The notes under the pieces are model-generated. The model saw nothing but the letters and a program-made list of their open reading frames with translations. It ran no database searches and had not been told where the DNA came from. The translations under genes and the position numbers were made by a program. From Aquila chrysaetos chrysaetos (taxonomy: Eukaryota; Chordata; Aves; Accipitriformes; Accipitridae): a DNA stretch of 64,000 nt. Where the stretch lies: the NCBI RefSeq assembly GCF_900496995.4, contig NW_024470327.1:62001-126000 (forward strand). Direction: 5' to 3'. How positions within the stretch are numbered: the stretch's first letter is position 1; each line of letters begins with the position of its first letter. Shown in pieces: positions 9,071 to 21,101 of this stretch.

Positions 9071-10546
9071 CTAATCCTCCCGGAACGCTTTTTCATCCTG
9101 AATTCTTTTTCTACATTCTCTCTTCATGTGTCCTTTTTTCCCGCAATAAAAACATTCCACGGCTTTATCTCCTCTCCCCCCGATTCTTTCTTTATCCCCC
9201 CCACCAGGCCGACCGGGTCTCCTTATCACACCTTTCTGTCCCTCTCTTACCGCTGCAACCAGCAGCCTAGTCTGTCGCTTTTCCGTTTCCTCTTCTCGCC
9301 TCACATACACCTTCTGAGCTTCTCTAAGTAATTCATCCAACCCCCGCTCCTGCCAGTCCTCAATTTTCTCCAACTTCTTCCTAATATCTCCCCACGACTT
9401 GGCCACGAACTGGGTTTTCAGCAACGCTTGTCCTACAGGAGTGGCAGGGTTCACTCCAGAATATAGCTGGAAACTTTTCCTTAACCTTTCAAGCCATTCC
9501 GTTGGGGTCTCATCTTTCTTTTGCTGTTCACGAAAGGCTTTATTAATATTCTGTCCTCGGGGAAGAGATTCCCGTATCCCCTGAATTATAATTGTTCTCA
9601 AGTCTGACATATAATTCCTATGAGCCGGATCCTGATTATTCCAGTTTGGCCGATTTAAGGGCCATTTTTGATCTGCCGCCGGACCAGCCTGATGTTGCTG
9701 GTCCCACACTCTCATCCCAGCCCCTCTAATCATGTCTCTTTCCTCTACGGTAAATAATATGCCCAGGATAGACTGTAATTCATCCCACGTGTACAAATTC
9801 GGTCCCAAGAATTGATCCAACCTTTCGGCTACCCCCAGGGGATCATCTAACAGATTCCCCATTTCCTTCTTAAATTCCCTTACATCCCCTGTATTAAGGG
9901 GGACTGCCACATACCCCGTTCCCGGTCCCCCCTGTCCATCCCTACCAGGCACCAACATTTCCCGAAGAGGAAACAATCTTTCCTTTCCTCGCATTATTCT
10001 ATTACGTGCAGACCTTCTGGGAGGGGGTGCCGGGGTCGGGGAATCAGGTTCCGAATCTGACCCCCCCTGGGCCTGGGCTATTTCCTGGCCTTGGGGTGGG
10101 TCCTGAGGTGGAGGGGCCTGACGGGCATAGGGAGGGGGCCAAAGGAGGTCCTCATCATTTTTTCGAGGTTTATCTGATCTGTTTTCCCTTAAGGCAAAGA
10201 GGAATGACGGCTGCCAAGATTGGGGAATCCATAAGGCAGCATATTCACTCTCCTCTTGGCTGGCTGGTGGTCTTTTATTGTTTACCCATATATTTAATTG
10301 TTGACACACCCAATCCTCAGAGGACCCGAACACGGGCCAAAGTACATGAGGATTGTTGAGAGGTTTCCCACCCCAAATCTCAATACAATAAGTGATCATT
10401 TTTTCCTTAGGCTTATCCTTTCTCTTTGGTGAACTGTCCCAAGATCTTATCATCAGGCCTAAGGGACTATCAGGGGGTATGTCTGGTAACTTATTTCCCT
10501 TCCCCATCCCCATGGGTCCAGAGGGCTTGCTTTTCCTCTGTCCCAT
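9071..10546 (-). CDS. gag: Gammaretroviral-type gag, open reading frame
   Basis: This is the structural polyprotein, 491 codons, open from ATG to TAG. I chose the ATG at 10546, not the upstream 10582, because it gives an N-terminal Met-Gly (MGQRKSKP), the myristoylation signal of retroviral matrix. Then come a Pro-rich segment with the late-domain motif PPPY (WPPPYARQ), a capsid with a major-homology-type stretch (TPTEWLERLRKSFQLYSG), a charged linker and nucleocapsid with a single zinc finger (CFYCGKKGHMKREC). The stop is TAG followed by CGG GGT CAG GGG, an arrangement like known gammaretroviral readthrough sites. It appears undamaged while pol and env carry stops. Confidence 0.9.
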   Translation of the reverse strand: MGQRKSKPSGPMGMGKGNKLPDIPPDSPLGLMIRSWDSSPKRKDKPKEKMITYCIEIWGGKPLNNPHVLWPVFGSSEDWVCQQLNIWVNNKRPPASQEESEYAALWIPQSWQPSFLFALRENRSDKPRKNDEDLLWPPPYARQAPPPQDPPQGQEIAQAQGGSDSEPDSPTPAPPPRRSARNRIMRGKERLFPLREMLVPGRDGQGGPGTGYVAVPLNTGDVREFKKEMGNLLDDPLGVAERLDQFLGPNLYTWDELQSILGILFTVEERDMIRGAGMRVWDQQHQAGPAADQKWPLNRPNWNNQDPAHRNYMSDLRTIIIQGIRESLPRGQNINKAFREQQKKDETPTEWLERLRKSFQLYSGVNPATPVGQALLKTQFVAKSWGDIRKKLEKIEDWQERGLDELLREAQKVYVRREEETEKRQTRLLVAAVREGQKGVIRRPGRPGGGDKERIGGRGDKAVECFYCGKKGHMKRECRKRIQDEKAFRED

Positions 10547-10914
10547 CTTCCGAGGTGCCCTTGTCCACACACACACACTCACTTTCCCTCGGTCGTGACT
10601 CGCTCCCTCGCGGGCTACGAGAACTGCACTACTGGAGGGTCCGCACTCGCGTGATCTCAGAGAGACCTCTCACACACTCGCACCTCGGGATAACCACCCC
10701 AACCAAACGGCTCACGCTTTATATACTCACCCGCTCCTGGGTCTTCGCTTGGTCTTCGTGCACAAAATTTAAGGGGTCCTGCAGGTTCTTTTGCTCAGTT
10801 ATTGTAATTTAAAGGGGTTTGCGGGTCCAGGGTGTGGCGACGACACCTCCTCAAGACGGGGCTATCCAAGGATAGGGCGCCTCCCCGCTTGTGAGGGTCC
10901 GCACCAAAGAACCT

Positions 10915-10934
10915 GGATCCGAGTCACGGCACCA
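10915..10934 (-). promoter_or_regulatory. Primer-binding site matching tRNA-His
   Basis: The minus strand reads TGGTGCCGTGACTCGGATCC, 4 bases downstream of the 5' LTR. It is complementary to the 3' end of vertebrate tRNA-His (GAGTCACGGCACCA plus upstream bases). A His primer is typical of ERV-H-like and some avian gammaretroviral lineages. Confidence 0.88.
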
Positions 10935-10938
10935 AATT

Positions 10939-11513
10939 TGTTATAAACGCTCGTGACAAATTAGAGGACCCAATTTGTATTGGATAAAAAAATCAAATTT
11001 ATTAGCAAGCGATAAGAGAGCAAAACAGTGCTGGGCGGCCGGGGAGGCAACGCTCCGCCATAGGCCCGCAACTTTATGTTACCGTTACATTCCTTATATA
11101 CATTTCTTGTACCCCTTTCTTGTAAGTCTCCGCCTTGTCCTGCTTCTTCTTTCTTCACTCGTGCAGGTCTGTTGCTATGCAGATTCGGTAATTTTCTCAA
11201 GGATGAGTATCCTTTGATGTAGAATGTCTTTTGACGTGGAGAAATATAGTCTTGGTAAATTGCAGCTCTTGTCCTTCCTCTCCTTATCTAGTAAGTTATA
11301 GCTGTTGTTCTTTTCTCTCCTTATCTAGTAAGTTATAGCTGTTGTTCTTCCCCCCCCCCCCCCTTATCTAGTAAGTTATAGCCATTGCCCTCTTCCCGTG
11401 ACCTTTACGCATCACTTAAGCAAGCTTTGTTATTTACACCAGGCATATGTTAACTCTCAATGTGTCTCTTCCCCCTTCTTGATTTCATGAACAAAGTTAA
11501 CCCGTTCATTACA
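10939..11513 (-). repeat. 5' LTR of the gamma-type provirus
   Basis: This is the 575-bp partner of the 3' LTR, with TG/CA ends, AATAAA at 10998-11003 (minus) and the same threefold CCTTATCTAGTAAGTTATAG repeat. The poly-C run is about 3 bases shorter. It is followed by the target duplicate AAAG at 11514-11517. Confidence 0.93.
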
Positions 11514-11517
11514 AAAG

Positions 11518-12886
11518 CAAGCGATACGCTTGCGATGGTGATCCTGCCACAAGGCATGCTGTTTATTGATCTGGGAAAACGCCACAGTGACTCTGACAGA
11601 GAACAAGGTTGTCGGTGCTATCTCCGTATGTGACACCCAAGGGATTTTTTCCCTCTGCGTGTGTTTCTGTGCAGGCACGTGCATGAAACATAGGTGTTTC
11701 TCTGTGCCGTAACGGGGACTGATGACAGCTGGGTGGGTGGGAACCTGTGCAATCCCGGCAGAAACTTCCTGCAGCTGCCCTGCCATGTGCTTCAGGATAA
11801 AACAGCTCTTCTGGTTGTTTGCTGCCATTGAGAGCTACTGAGGGCATGGGAAGGTATTGGGTTCTTCCTCCCTGTAGTCAGCACTGGTCCTTACTGGGTA
11901 GCCTCCCACAGCAGCCAGTGCTGTGTGCCCCTCTCAGTTGTTAGGCAAACAGCTGTAGCAGGAAAGTGTGGCATGTTCCTCTGATTCGTGCATTCTCCAC
12001 CTTGCACAGCAGCATGCTTGAAATACTGAAATGTGCTCTTTTTGTTGCTGCTAACATTCAAAAATCTTGTCTTGGTCTGGTCAGCAAGGTATTTGGAAAA
12101 CGTCACGGTTGCAATTTGAGAATAAAATAGGTTCCCATCCTTCCCCCTACCCCCCAAACCGCGCAGGATCCAGACCTTCTCCCCCTACCCCGCTATGTGG
12201 AGCCTGGCTTTGTTCATTTTGCTGCCTCATAGCAAGAATATAGCAAGCAACTGAGATGTGTGCCGTGTGCTCCAGGCCAAAGACAGTTTTAAGTGTTCCC
12301 GGTTTATTGCATGCAGCTGTGCAGCATGGTACATTTTGGAAGGCGCACTGGGATGATGTATCAGAAGCTGCTGAAAATGAGGTGATACTGGTAGTGGTTT
12401 ATTTTCAGTGCCTGGTTTGGGAAAGAATATACTCAAATTTTCTAAGATACAGATCTATTAGAGGAAAGGGAGTGCAAGGTAAGGAGCATCACGCTGCATT
12501 TATTGCTAAATGTCTGCTTTCATTTCATTCAAACTAGAAAGTAAACAAAGATTGTACCTGCAACAGAATTTGTTTCCCAGAGTGAGCATTCAAGCACTGG
12601 GGAGCAGTTTGCAGGATCAGAACTTCAGCCTGCTCTGGATTCTGGGTGATAAAGCCTCAGGAGAGGAGAGAGAAACTCCACTTTTTTAAATGCAGCTCTA
12701 CTTATCTTAAGATTTCTTCGTGTTAGATTGTGTTGGCGGTCAGACTCTAAGCACGTGACTGAACTGTTAAAAAAATCAAGATATTTAAGGATTATTTACT
12801 GTATTAAATCCTCTTACAAGCAGTGCACTCTATTGCCCTGTGCATAGTATAATGTCATGACTGGCAATTTTCCTTTTCTTTTCTAG
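11518..12886. other. Intron-like single-copy DNA upstream of the BBX exon
   Basis: No exon, RNA gene or recognisable transposon is seen apart from short low-complexity runs. A pyrimidine-rich stretch ending in TTTTCTTTTCTAG (12873-12886) is the splice acceptor of the exon at 12887. Confidence 0.5.
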
Positions 12887-13085
12887 CACAAGGATACATG
12901 TATGAAGGCAAATCGAGGGTACAAGTGGTGCCCTACAGCAAACCAGCCTGCGAAAACCCAGACATCCACTGTTACAAACAGGAAGAAGCTGTGGGCCTTT
13001 GCCTCGGACTCTGCAAAGGATTTACCAAGCCCGAGGAAAGGGACAAGAAGTGACATAATGCCACAGCGTAACTTCAGGATGGCAG
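12887..13085 (+). CDS. BBX: BBX exon (end of HMG box and downstream), open
   Basis: BBX is an HMG-box transcription factor of the nucleus. This 199-base exon has a strong acceptor (TTTTCTTTTCTAG) and donor (GGCAG|GTGAGA), and one frame, phase 0 at its start and phase 1 at its end, is open throughout. It matches my memory of vertebrate BBX just after the HMG box: KANRGYKWCPT, RKKLWAF.SDS.KDLPSP and MPQ.NF.MA align in order. Several residues differ from conserved positions (for example RGTRSD replaces the basic/acidic segment after DLPSP), suggesting relaxed constraint. The preceding HMG-box exons are not seen upstream. The next BBX exon is found only in inverted copy B (51833-51899). It is probably part of a decayed gene copy. 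Confidence 0.75.
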
Positions 13086-14066
13086 GTGAGATTTCCATCC
13101 ATGTTCCTCAAACGTAGCAGCCTCGTTTTGTTTGCAGATGCGGTGTTGGAATGGAACTGCAAGACCAGTTTCCTTTACTGCACCTGGTACTGTAGTGCAA
13201 ATACCTTTCATGTCCCAAATTAAGTTGCCAAGACTCTAGTTAAACCTCTGCATAACAGCCTCAAATCTTCCTAAGCGCATGATTGCTTTCAAGAGTCGAG
13301 TCCAGACGTGTGACCTATCATAAGCCATACCCCATTTGGGGTCCAGTTTTGATTGGTGTTTAGTTCAGGCTTATCTGCTGTTAGAGATTTTCATTTTATA
13401 GTCAGAAAGGGAAATGCTGATTGTGTGCATTCTTTTTGTCTTTCATAGAGGGTTGTACTATGTTTAGTAATTTGCTGTTGACAGAAATAATTTATGGTTG
13501 TCTATAAAGCTGGAGGTGGTAACGTTCTTGTGGATGAATGGACCAGTGGAGCTAACTTCTTGTATTTAAATCAAGAGAAGCGTAACGATAGCTTGGAGGG
13601 GTGGGATTCTAACCATTTTAAACATTAAAAAAAATAATAATAAAATAAAATCATATCCACCAAGAAGTGGATTGCCTGAGCTGGTGAAAGGCAGAGAATC
13701 TCAAACTGATAGCCACAAATGGCAGAACTGTAGCAATCATGACCCTGAAGTAGAAACATTAATGTTAAATACTGGCAGCTTAAGAGCCTAACAGTCAAGG
13801 TAGAAACTAATTTTTACCCCACCACCCTTTTTTTTCCTTTTTTTTTTCTTTTTTGCAGTTTGACATTTCTAATTTTATAAATACTGATGTATTTGAAACT
13901 TTGTCATATCCTACCTAGGTTTTGACAAGTGTGTGGCAGATAGGACTTTCCTGCTTAGAGAGGTCGTGCGCTGGGGAGTGGAAAATGGTTTTATGGAACA
14001 AGTATAAAAGGACAAGACGGTATGAAAAGGCTTGTATGCCTTTTTGCCAGTTTAGTGGTGTGAAAA
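13086..14066. other. Intron-like DNA after the BBX exon
   Basis: AT-rich, with an A-rich run near 13626-13650 and T runs near 13830-13857. No exon or repeat family is recognised. Confidence 0.4.
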
Positions 14067-14071
14067 TTCCT

Positions 14072-15221
14072 TGTGATGGGTTGACCCTGGCTGGTTGCCA
14101 GGTGCCCACGAAAGCCGTTCTATCACTCCCCCTCCTCAACTGGACAGGGGAGAGAAAATATAACAAAGAGCTTGTGGGTCGAGATAAGGACAGGAGAGAG
14201 ATCACTCACCACTTACCGTCACGGGCAAAACAGACTCAACTTGGGGAAAATTAACTCACTTTATTACAAATCAACCAGAGTAGGGTAATGAGAAATAAAA
14301 CCAAATCTCAGAACACCTTCCCTCCACCCCTCCCTTCTTCCCGGGCACAACTTTACTCCCGGCTTCTCTACCAACCCCCCCCAGCGGCACAGGGGGACGG
14401 GGAATGGGGTTTACGGTCAGTTCATCACACGTTGTTTTCTGCCGCTTCATCCTCCTCAGGGGGAGGACTCATCACACTCTTCCCTGCTCCAGCGTGGGGT
14501 CCCACCCACGGGAGACATTCCTCCACGAACTTCTCCAACGTGGGCCCTTCCCACGGGCTGCAGTTCTTCACGAACTGCTCCAGCATGGGTCCTTTCCACG
14601 GTGTGCAGTCCTTCAGGAGCACTCTGCTCCAGCGTGGGTCCCCCATGGGGTCACAAGTCCTGCCAGAAAACCTGCTCCGTGGGCTCCTCTCTCCACAGAT
14701 CCGCAGGTCCTGCCAGGAGCCTGCTCCAGCGCGGGCTTCCCACGGGGTCACAGCCTCCTTCGGGAACCCACCTGCTCCGGCGTGGGGTCCTCCACGGGCT
14801 GCAGGTGGATATCTGCTCCACCGTGGACCTCCATGGACTGCAGGGGGACAGCCTGCCTCACCATGGTCTTCACCATGGGCCACAGGGGAATCTCTGCTCC
14901 GGCCCCTGGAGCATCTCCTCCCCCTCCTTCTTCACTGACCTTGGTGTCCGCAGGGTTGTTTCTCTTACATGTTCTCACTCCTCTCTCCGGCTGCCGAATA
15001 CCGCCTGTCCCAACTTTTTCCTTCTTAAAAATGTTATCACAGAGGCGTTACCACTATCACTGATTGGCTCAGCCTTGGCCGGCGGCGGGTCCGTCTTAGA
15101 GCCGGCTGGTATTGGCTCTCTCTCGAACACAGGGGAAGCTTCCAGCAACTTCTTACAGAAGCCACCCCTGTACCGACCCCCCCCCCCCGCTACCAAAACC
15201 TTGCCACACAAAACCAATACA
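14072..15221 (-). mobile_element. Solo LTR, ERVL-type, 1.15 kb
   Basis: The ends are TGTGATGGGTTGACCC and CCAATACA on the plus strand, flanked by perfect 5-bp target duplications TTCCT (14067-14071 and 15222-15226), the length typical of ERVL elements. The minus strand starts TGTATTGGTTTTGTG, has AATAAAGTGAG near its end (about 14256-14266) and resembles a common bird ERVL LTR. It contains an internal degenerate tandem array (about 14480-14900) of units containing CTGCTCCAGCGTGGG. Open frames inside are by-products of that array. Confidence 0.85.
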
Positions 15222-15226
15222 TTCCT

Positions 15227-17380
15227 GTAATGGAATTTCTTCTGGCTATGAAGGAACTGTGAATTGGGATCAAAATAAAGTGTTTCCTGCTACATCGTTA
15301 TGATATATGGGAGACCAGTTCTGAAAACCTCAAGCCCCTTCATCCCGTTCTGTTTTTGCTATCAGAGGAGTCACTTTTATGCTCCTTCAGGTTTATTGAC
15401 TTAACAGAGAGAACAAGGAGTAGGTCTTGGTCTAGCTGGCTGCTGTCCCCCACTGCTCCTGCCGGGATATCCAACTGTAGAGCTTCGGAGTCCGGAGAGA
15501 TCTTGAATCAACACCTATCAGAGCAGAGGACAGAGAACTTAAGAGTTAGTGAGAAACTGATCTAATCCATTGTTGTTTCTATAGAGCCATTAATTTCTGA
15601 AGAAGGCCCTCTTTTGTGCTACGTGTGATTTTGAAAATTTATTTATTTATTTATTTTCTGCTGGCTGAGTCAGTGAGCATAGTAATTCACAGGGGGTCTC
15701 ACTCCAGTCCTCATGCAAGCGAAGGCTGGCTGTTTCATGAGTACAACGATAGCCCATAAAATAACGACAGCCTCTGCCCGAGATGTTAGCAGCAGCATCT
15801 AAATCATGGCAAGTCTGCCGTGCCAAGTGGATTACTGTTTTGTCAACTATATTCTGGTTTGTGGTAAATATGTGTTGTTGTATTCCTCTCCCCTCGACTT
15901 CATGTGACAGCTCAATTCAGCTCTGACCCTTCTAGCCAGTGCAACATCTTTTAAAACCCAGGCTGCATGCTAATTGATGAACTAAAATGTAGCTGAGCAA
16001 CTGTAGAAATGCCACTGACTGTCTCGCATCTTCAAGGCAGGTAGCTTCCTTCGGACAGGGATTATATGATTCCAGAACAATTCCAGGAAATCAGTTTACT
16101 TGTTGGTAGCTGTTAATCCTGTCTTGATTGCTCTTTACATACTAGATGTCATTTTGGAAAATGTAATATGGAGAGAGTAAGATCTTCCTTTCTTTTTCTG
16201 AAGTCCCCCACAGGCCATACCTCTCCTTCATTTTGGCATTCCAGCGGTAACCATGCCACGTTTTAAGTTTTGCATATTGACCTACCGTTGTGTCAAGAAC
16301 CTGAGGTGTGGCACCAGCGTTGGGCTTCCGACCTGCAAACCCACTAGTGGTGTCCTTGCTCATCCAGCTGGAAAGTTGTAATGGAGCACGTTTTTCTCAT
16401 GACATGGCTCACCTGCAAAGACAACTGCTGTTTGCAGGGGAACGTGACCATTGCAGCACCTACCGTCACAGCTACAGAGCTGAGTGGGCAACACCTTTCC
16501 TATACAAATGTGCCGGATTCCCGATCCTTCCACATTTCTGCATCAGGAGAAAACCAGCTGGGCCAAAAAGCTTTTTAGGGAAGTGAAGGGTGGGAAAAAG
16601 ACACTTCCTAGCATATAGAGATGCAATTTTTGTTTTTAGAAAGAAGCTTCTTTCTGCATGCAGGTGAAAGGTAGTTGAAACTGGTACCTGCTGGCCGCCT
16701 TTCTGCTTAGTTCTTCCTCAGTTCTTTCTTTCCTCTGATTGAAAAATTGCAACGATGAACAAGCCAGCCTGCTGAGTTTCTAACCGGACCAATACTAACA
16801 AAGAATGTCATTCCCAAATAGTAAGATAGTTGTAAGCTTCATCAAGAGTAAAAGCTGTTGAGAAAGCCATGAATCATCTCCCATTCTGCAAGTCCAATTC
16901 TTGACTGTTTTCTCACTAGTGTTGATTTAACTGTAAATTGCTTTAAAGTAGCACTTAAAATTTGTAATTTTTCTTACCAGTAAGTTCTTGGTGCCGTGAG
17001 AGAAACATTGTGCTGAGAAGGCACTCTAAACATATGGCAATGTTTGTGTATATACATTTTGTCTTCCCTTAGATGGAGTTATCTTGTAATTTGAAGCCAT
17101 GGTGGAAGGATTTTTTGTCATATTATGATCAGACATCTAAGTGCCAAGCCGTCTGCTACAGCTGCAGAATAAGTAGTCAAGTTGCTTCAGCACCAATTTG
17201 AACGTTCACTTTCCAATTAGCTGTCATTTTTTTCCTTCCTTTTTATTTTTTTATTTAAATAAACAGTTTAAGTATTTGCTTACTTGGGGAGAAAACAGTG
17301 CTATCCTTGTCCTGTTGTGATAAGCTACGTAGGTGAAGGGCAGCAAGCTGAGACCCCCAAGAAGATATTTAGAAGAGGGG
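15227..17380. other. Intron-like DNA between LTR and CR1
   Basis: A short ATTT tandem run is near 15643-15656. A stretch at 16140-16580 has modest open frames on both strands without splice-site support. I see no gene I can defend. Confidence 0.35.
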
Positions 17381-17384
17381 GAAG

Positions 17385-17718
17385 AAGGGGGCCTACAAGA
17401 AAGCCGGAGAGGGACTTTTGAGAAGGGCACGTAGTGATAGGACAAGGGGTAATAGCTTTAAACTGGAAGAGAGTAGATTTAGATTAGATATAAGGAAGAA
17501 ATTCTTCCCCCCGAGGGTGGTGAGGCACTGGAGCAGGCTGCGCAGAGAAGTTGTGGACGCCCCCTCCCTGGCAGTGTTCAAGGCCAGGTTGGATGGGGCT
17601 TTGATCAACCTGATCTAGTGGAAGGCGTCCCTGTCGATGGCAGGGGGCTTGGACCTCGATGCTCTTGAAGGTCGCTTCCAACCCAACCCGTTCTATGATT
17701 CTGTGATTCTATGATTCT
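17385..17718 (+). mobile_element. CR1 LINE, 3' fragment
   Basis: This is the 5'-truncated end of a CR1 retrotransposon, the dominant bird LINE. It encodes the familiar end of ORF2 and the untranslated tail, and terminates in the CR1 octamer ATTCTATG (GATTCTGTGATTCTATGATTCT, about 17697-17716). The truncation is usual for CR1. Confidence 0.88.
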
Positions 17719-19591
17719 CTTCTATGTTCTTCAGCGGGCCAAAACTGAGGAGGGGGAAGAAGAACTACAGGTAGCTAAAGGGAAGCGCAGGAGAGCAGCT
17801 GGGAGCCAACAGCGTGATGTGGGCATAAGAAAGTGCTACACTGCAGGGTGTCAGGCCAAGTATTTTCAGGAAGTGTGGCAAAGAGTTAATGCCATTGAAC
17901 AGAGCACAGCTCATCTGACGTGGCTGCCCTGCTGGTCCTTCATGTACAAGAAAGATGACCTCCTTCTGGAATAACGGGAGAAGAGAGCTGCAGGGATTGC
18001 TGGGACATGGGCGGTGGACATGCGTGATGACATCAGGAGTTCTTGATATGCTTAGGCTAGGAAAAAACAAGTGGAAGAAGAGTGGGGTGACTCCTGTAAA
18101 TGCAGGAGAGGGAAATACCATTTAGGCAGAACAGTTTTTAGGCTTAAAGGTGTGGGCACCAGAAGGCATGTGTACCACCTGGTCCTGAGTAAATTTAAGC
18201 TGAAAACTGGAAGAAAACTCTAAATGCTTAGAAGATTTGGGTTCTGCAACAGCCTTCCGATGGAAGGAAAGAAAGCAGAAAGCAACCAGTCAACCCCTTA
18301 TTGCTTAATATGGGGTTCAGTAAGTTTATGGTGGGCCTGGAGATCTCTTCCAATCTCTCCTTCCTCCAAATCAACTGCCTCTTCAGGCATTGTCTTTCAA
18401 GGTATGTGTTGCCTTTTCACATTTTCATTGCTCTGATGTCCTCTTGTTTGAAGGACTGAACTGTTGCTGATCAAGCATTTTGGTGGCAAAAAGGGCTCTG
18501 CTGACAGGATTGCTTCTCTTGTGAATTGTGCTTAGGTGCTTGCTGACCCTTCCCATTTCCTGTCTCCCTTTCTTCAGTCCCTTCTTGTTGCTAGATCCTA
18601 CACTTCTGATACCTTGTACCTTGTCTCTTTGTAGATGCTTAATACCTTTTATTCCCCTTTTTATTTAAAAGTAAGAAGTTTAAAAACAAACCCACCCACC
18701 CCACCCCCCGCCCCCTTCTACCTGTTCATCACAGTAACGGAAAAAATGATTCCAGTTGAACATTGGGCTTGAAGCTAGATGCTCCTTAGGCTGTATTCTT
18801 AAGATAATGAGCCACTCTTCTATCTCTGAGATAGCAGATGAGCTTGGTTTATTCCCATTGCTTTCCTCTGCTTCTGTTTACTGGTGTTTTAAGAGAGTGT
18901 TGAAAAAAACCTACCCTGTGTATGTTACTGTGAGGTGCTGTCTGAGGAAGAATTTTTGGCAGCATCTGTGGTATTGAATTAAACAGCAGCAGTGAGTGTT
19001 CCCGTGAACTGGACCTTGACCATCTGTAGTGCTAAATCGTTTGGAGGTTTACAGGTACAGGTTTGGCCCATGTCAGCTGAAAAGCTCAACAACTTCCTTG
19101 GCACCACTCACGAGTGGGAGTGGGCCAGGGGATTTCCCAGTGGGCATTTTGGATGCAGCTGTTCTGCATCCAAATTTTGCGTAACAAAATGCAACCAAAG
19201 CGCCAAGGGTAATTGTGCCAGTTGGCCTCCATTTCAGGGAATGGTCCTGGGCACGTGCATTTATTGTGGTAGAGAGAGGTTTTGTGTAGTTCAGTGAAAG
19301 GAAATTGGAAAACGTGAGTGCGTGCTTAGTGAGACCTGGGGAAAGTTACTTACCTTTGGTGTCTCATCATTACTGAAGCTGGTGTCTCAGCAATACTGCA
19401 GCGATAACGCTGCCCTGTTCTCCCGCTGTGGCAGTTGAGCGAGACATTTGGGCCACAGACTGTCTCCCTCTCTCTAGATGACATGCTGTTGAATTGGGCC
19501 CCTGCACTGCTTCCAAGGCACTCCTCCAAACCCAGACAATTAGTCTTCATGGTGATGAAGAGCAACCACTGTTCTGAGTGGAAAAGCCACT
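17719..19591. other. Non-coding DNA between CR1 and duplicon A
   Basis: A C-rich simple stretch lies at about 18694-18716. No exon or RNA gene is recognised. Confidence 0.35.
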
Positions 19592-21101
19592 CCGTGAGTA
19601 ATGCAGTGCCAGCGTTCATTGCTTTCACTTCTTGTTGTCGTTTTCTGAGCTCCTGAGGTGCAGGGAGGCTGGAGGCGAGAAGCTGTCAGCACCAAATACT
19701 TGGACAAAATACATTTCTATCTCCATTTTACTTTCCTCAATTATATATTGTATTGGCAGGGCAAGAAGTAGGCAGGCAGCTTGCCTGGCCAGTGCCTGCG
19801 TGCTTCTGGCACAGAAGATCGAGTGCTTCGTGCTTCAGAGCTGTCAGGCTGGCACTTTTCACCACTAAATGCAGCTCTAAATTAAAGCTAAATGAAAAGG
19901 GAAATTTTGCTTCAGAGCTTGATCATGTCATTTTGTTCCATCCTTTTACTTGTTCAGTGGCTAGGGAAAGGAACCACTCCCTTGGTAGGAGCATCCATTG
20001 AGTTATAAACATGGATGATATTAGAGCATCTTTGTGTATAGTTATGCATGAGATCATTACAGTTGCTGTTTTAAAGGTATCCATCTCTGTAGTACCTAAA
20101 CCCTTTGGCAGTAAAACTGTAGATCCACGCAATGGGGTGAGAAGCAGATAAATCCAATTAAATCCTTCAGACAGCTTTGAAAGCCTCTCCCAGAGGGTAC
20201 AGAAATGGTTATTTGTGATTCTCTTGAATTGCCTTTTATGCACTAGTCTGCAGTCTCACGTCTTTCACTGAACTGTGAAATACAATATAGTGTTAAGTTT
20301 TTGTTGCTAACCCTCTTTTGACATACCAGTGGGCAAATAAAAGCCCTTCAGAAAAGCCTCAGCCTGTTCTATTGATCCTAGGAAAGACTCACCTTGTGAA
20401 AAAGTATTCAAGATCACTATTTCACAGATCACCCATTTCCATGTCTCCTGCGAAGGCAGGTACTGTTCCTTGTACAGGTGCGCTGGGACTCATCTGCATG
20501 TTCTCAGGTCCCAGGAGTCTTTCTGTACGCTGGATCAGAAATTTAGCATGTTGAAGTTTGATACTGAAACTGAAGAGTTAGGTAATACAAACATGATTGT
20601 TTTCCTGACAGATCTCCTCAAGCGCATCGCAGCCTGGAGTCCCGGGAGCTGTAAAACAAACCCAGGAGTCTGCATTGTTTCAGTTTGCTGAGGTATAATG
20701 GCTGAAGTATGGGGGGGGGGGGGAGGGGGGGGGAGCAAGGCACCAGTAAGAGTTGTCACTGAGTGGCTAAGCACCCTGTCTGATAAGGGATTCCCATCAG
20801 TAGATGTTTACCTTCCTGGCAGCATTATGTTCAGAGAATCAGGGGGGACGGGGGGCAGTGACAGGATGAGATGTTGGCCCGTTCCACTAGCTGTAGCATA
20901 CACAAAGGACACTGAGCTTGTGAACATTACCTGGCCTTCCATAGCAAAGGCCCACTGCAGATGTTGTTTTCCAAATGGCCTTCTAATTTGAATCTAGGAA
21001 AACAACAAATAAAAGGCATTCTGAAATGACACTATGCACCGCCTGTGGAAGAGGCTGCAGCAGTGCAAAATGGCAACTGCCCTAGAGGCAGGGATCCTGT
21101 G

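Larger units (their letters stand above)
2399..11513 (-). mobile_element. Complete gammaretrovirus-like endogenous provirus
   Basis: This is a 9.1-kb class I (gamma-type) provirus on the minus strand: 5' LTR, tRNA-His primer site, gag, pol, env, polypurine tract, 3' LTR. It is flanked by the 4-bp target duplication AAAG (2395-2398 and 11514-11517), the length made by gammaretroviral integrases. Gag and pol share one frame separated by a single TAG, the gamma-type readthrough arrangement, and Gag has one CCHC zinc finger. The LTRs differ at about seven positions plus a poly-C length difference, so insertion is fairly young. In-frame TGA stops in pol and env make it defective. Confidence 0.95.

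Noticed and set aside
12889-13054. Alternative frame of the BBX exon with spaced cysteines (YSKPACENPDIHC)
   Set aside because: It hits two stops inside the exon, while the BBX frame is open to both splice sites.
14288-15230. Several ~200-codon frames at 14.3-15.2 kb
   Set aside because: They lie entirely in the ERVL LTR and its internal tandem repeats.
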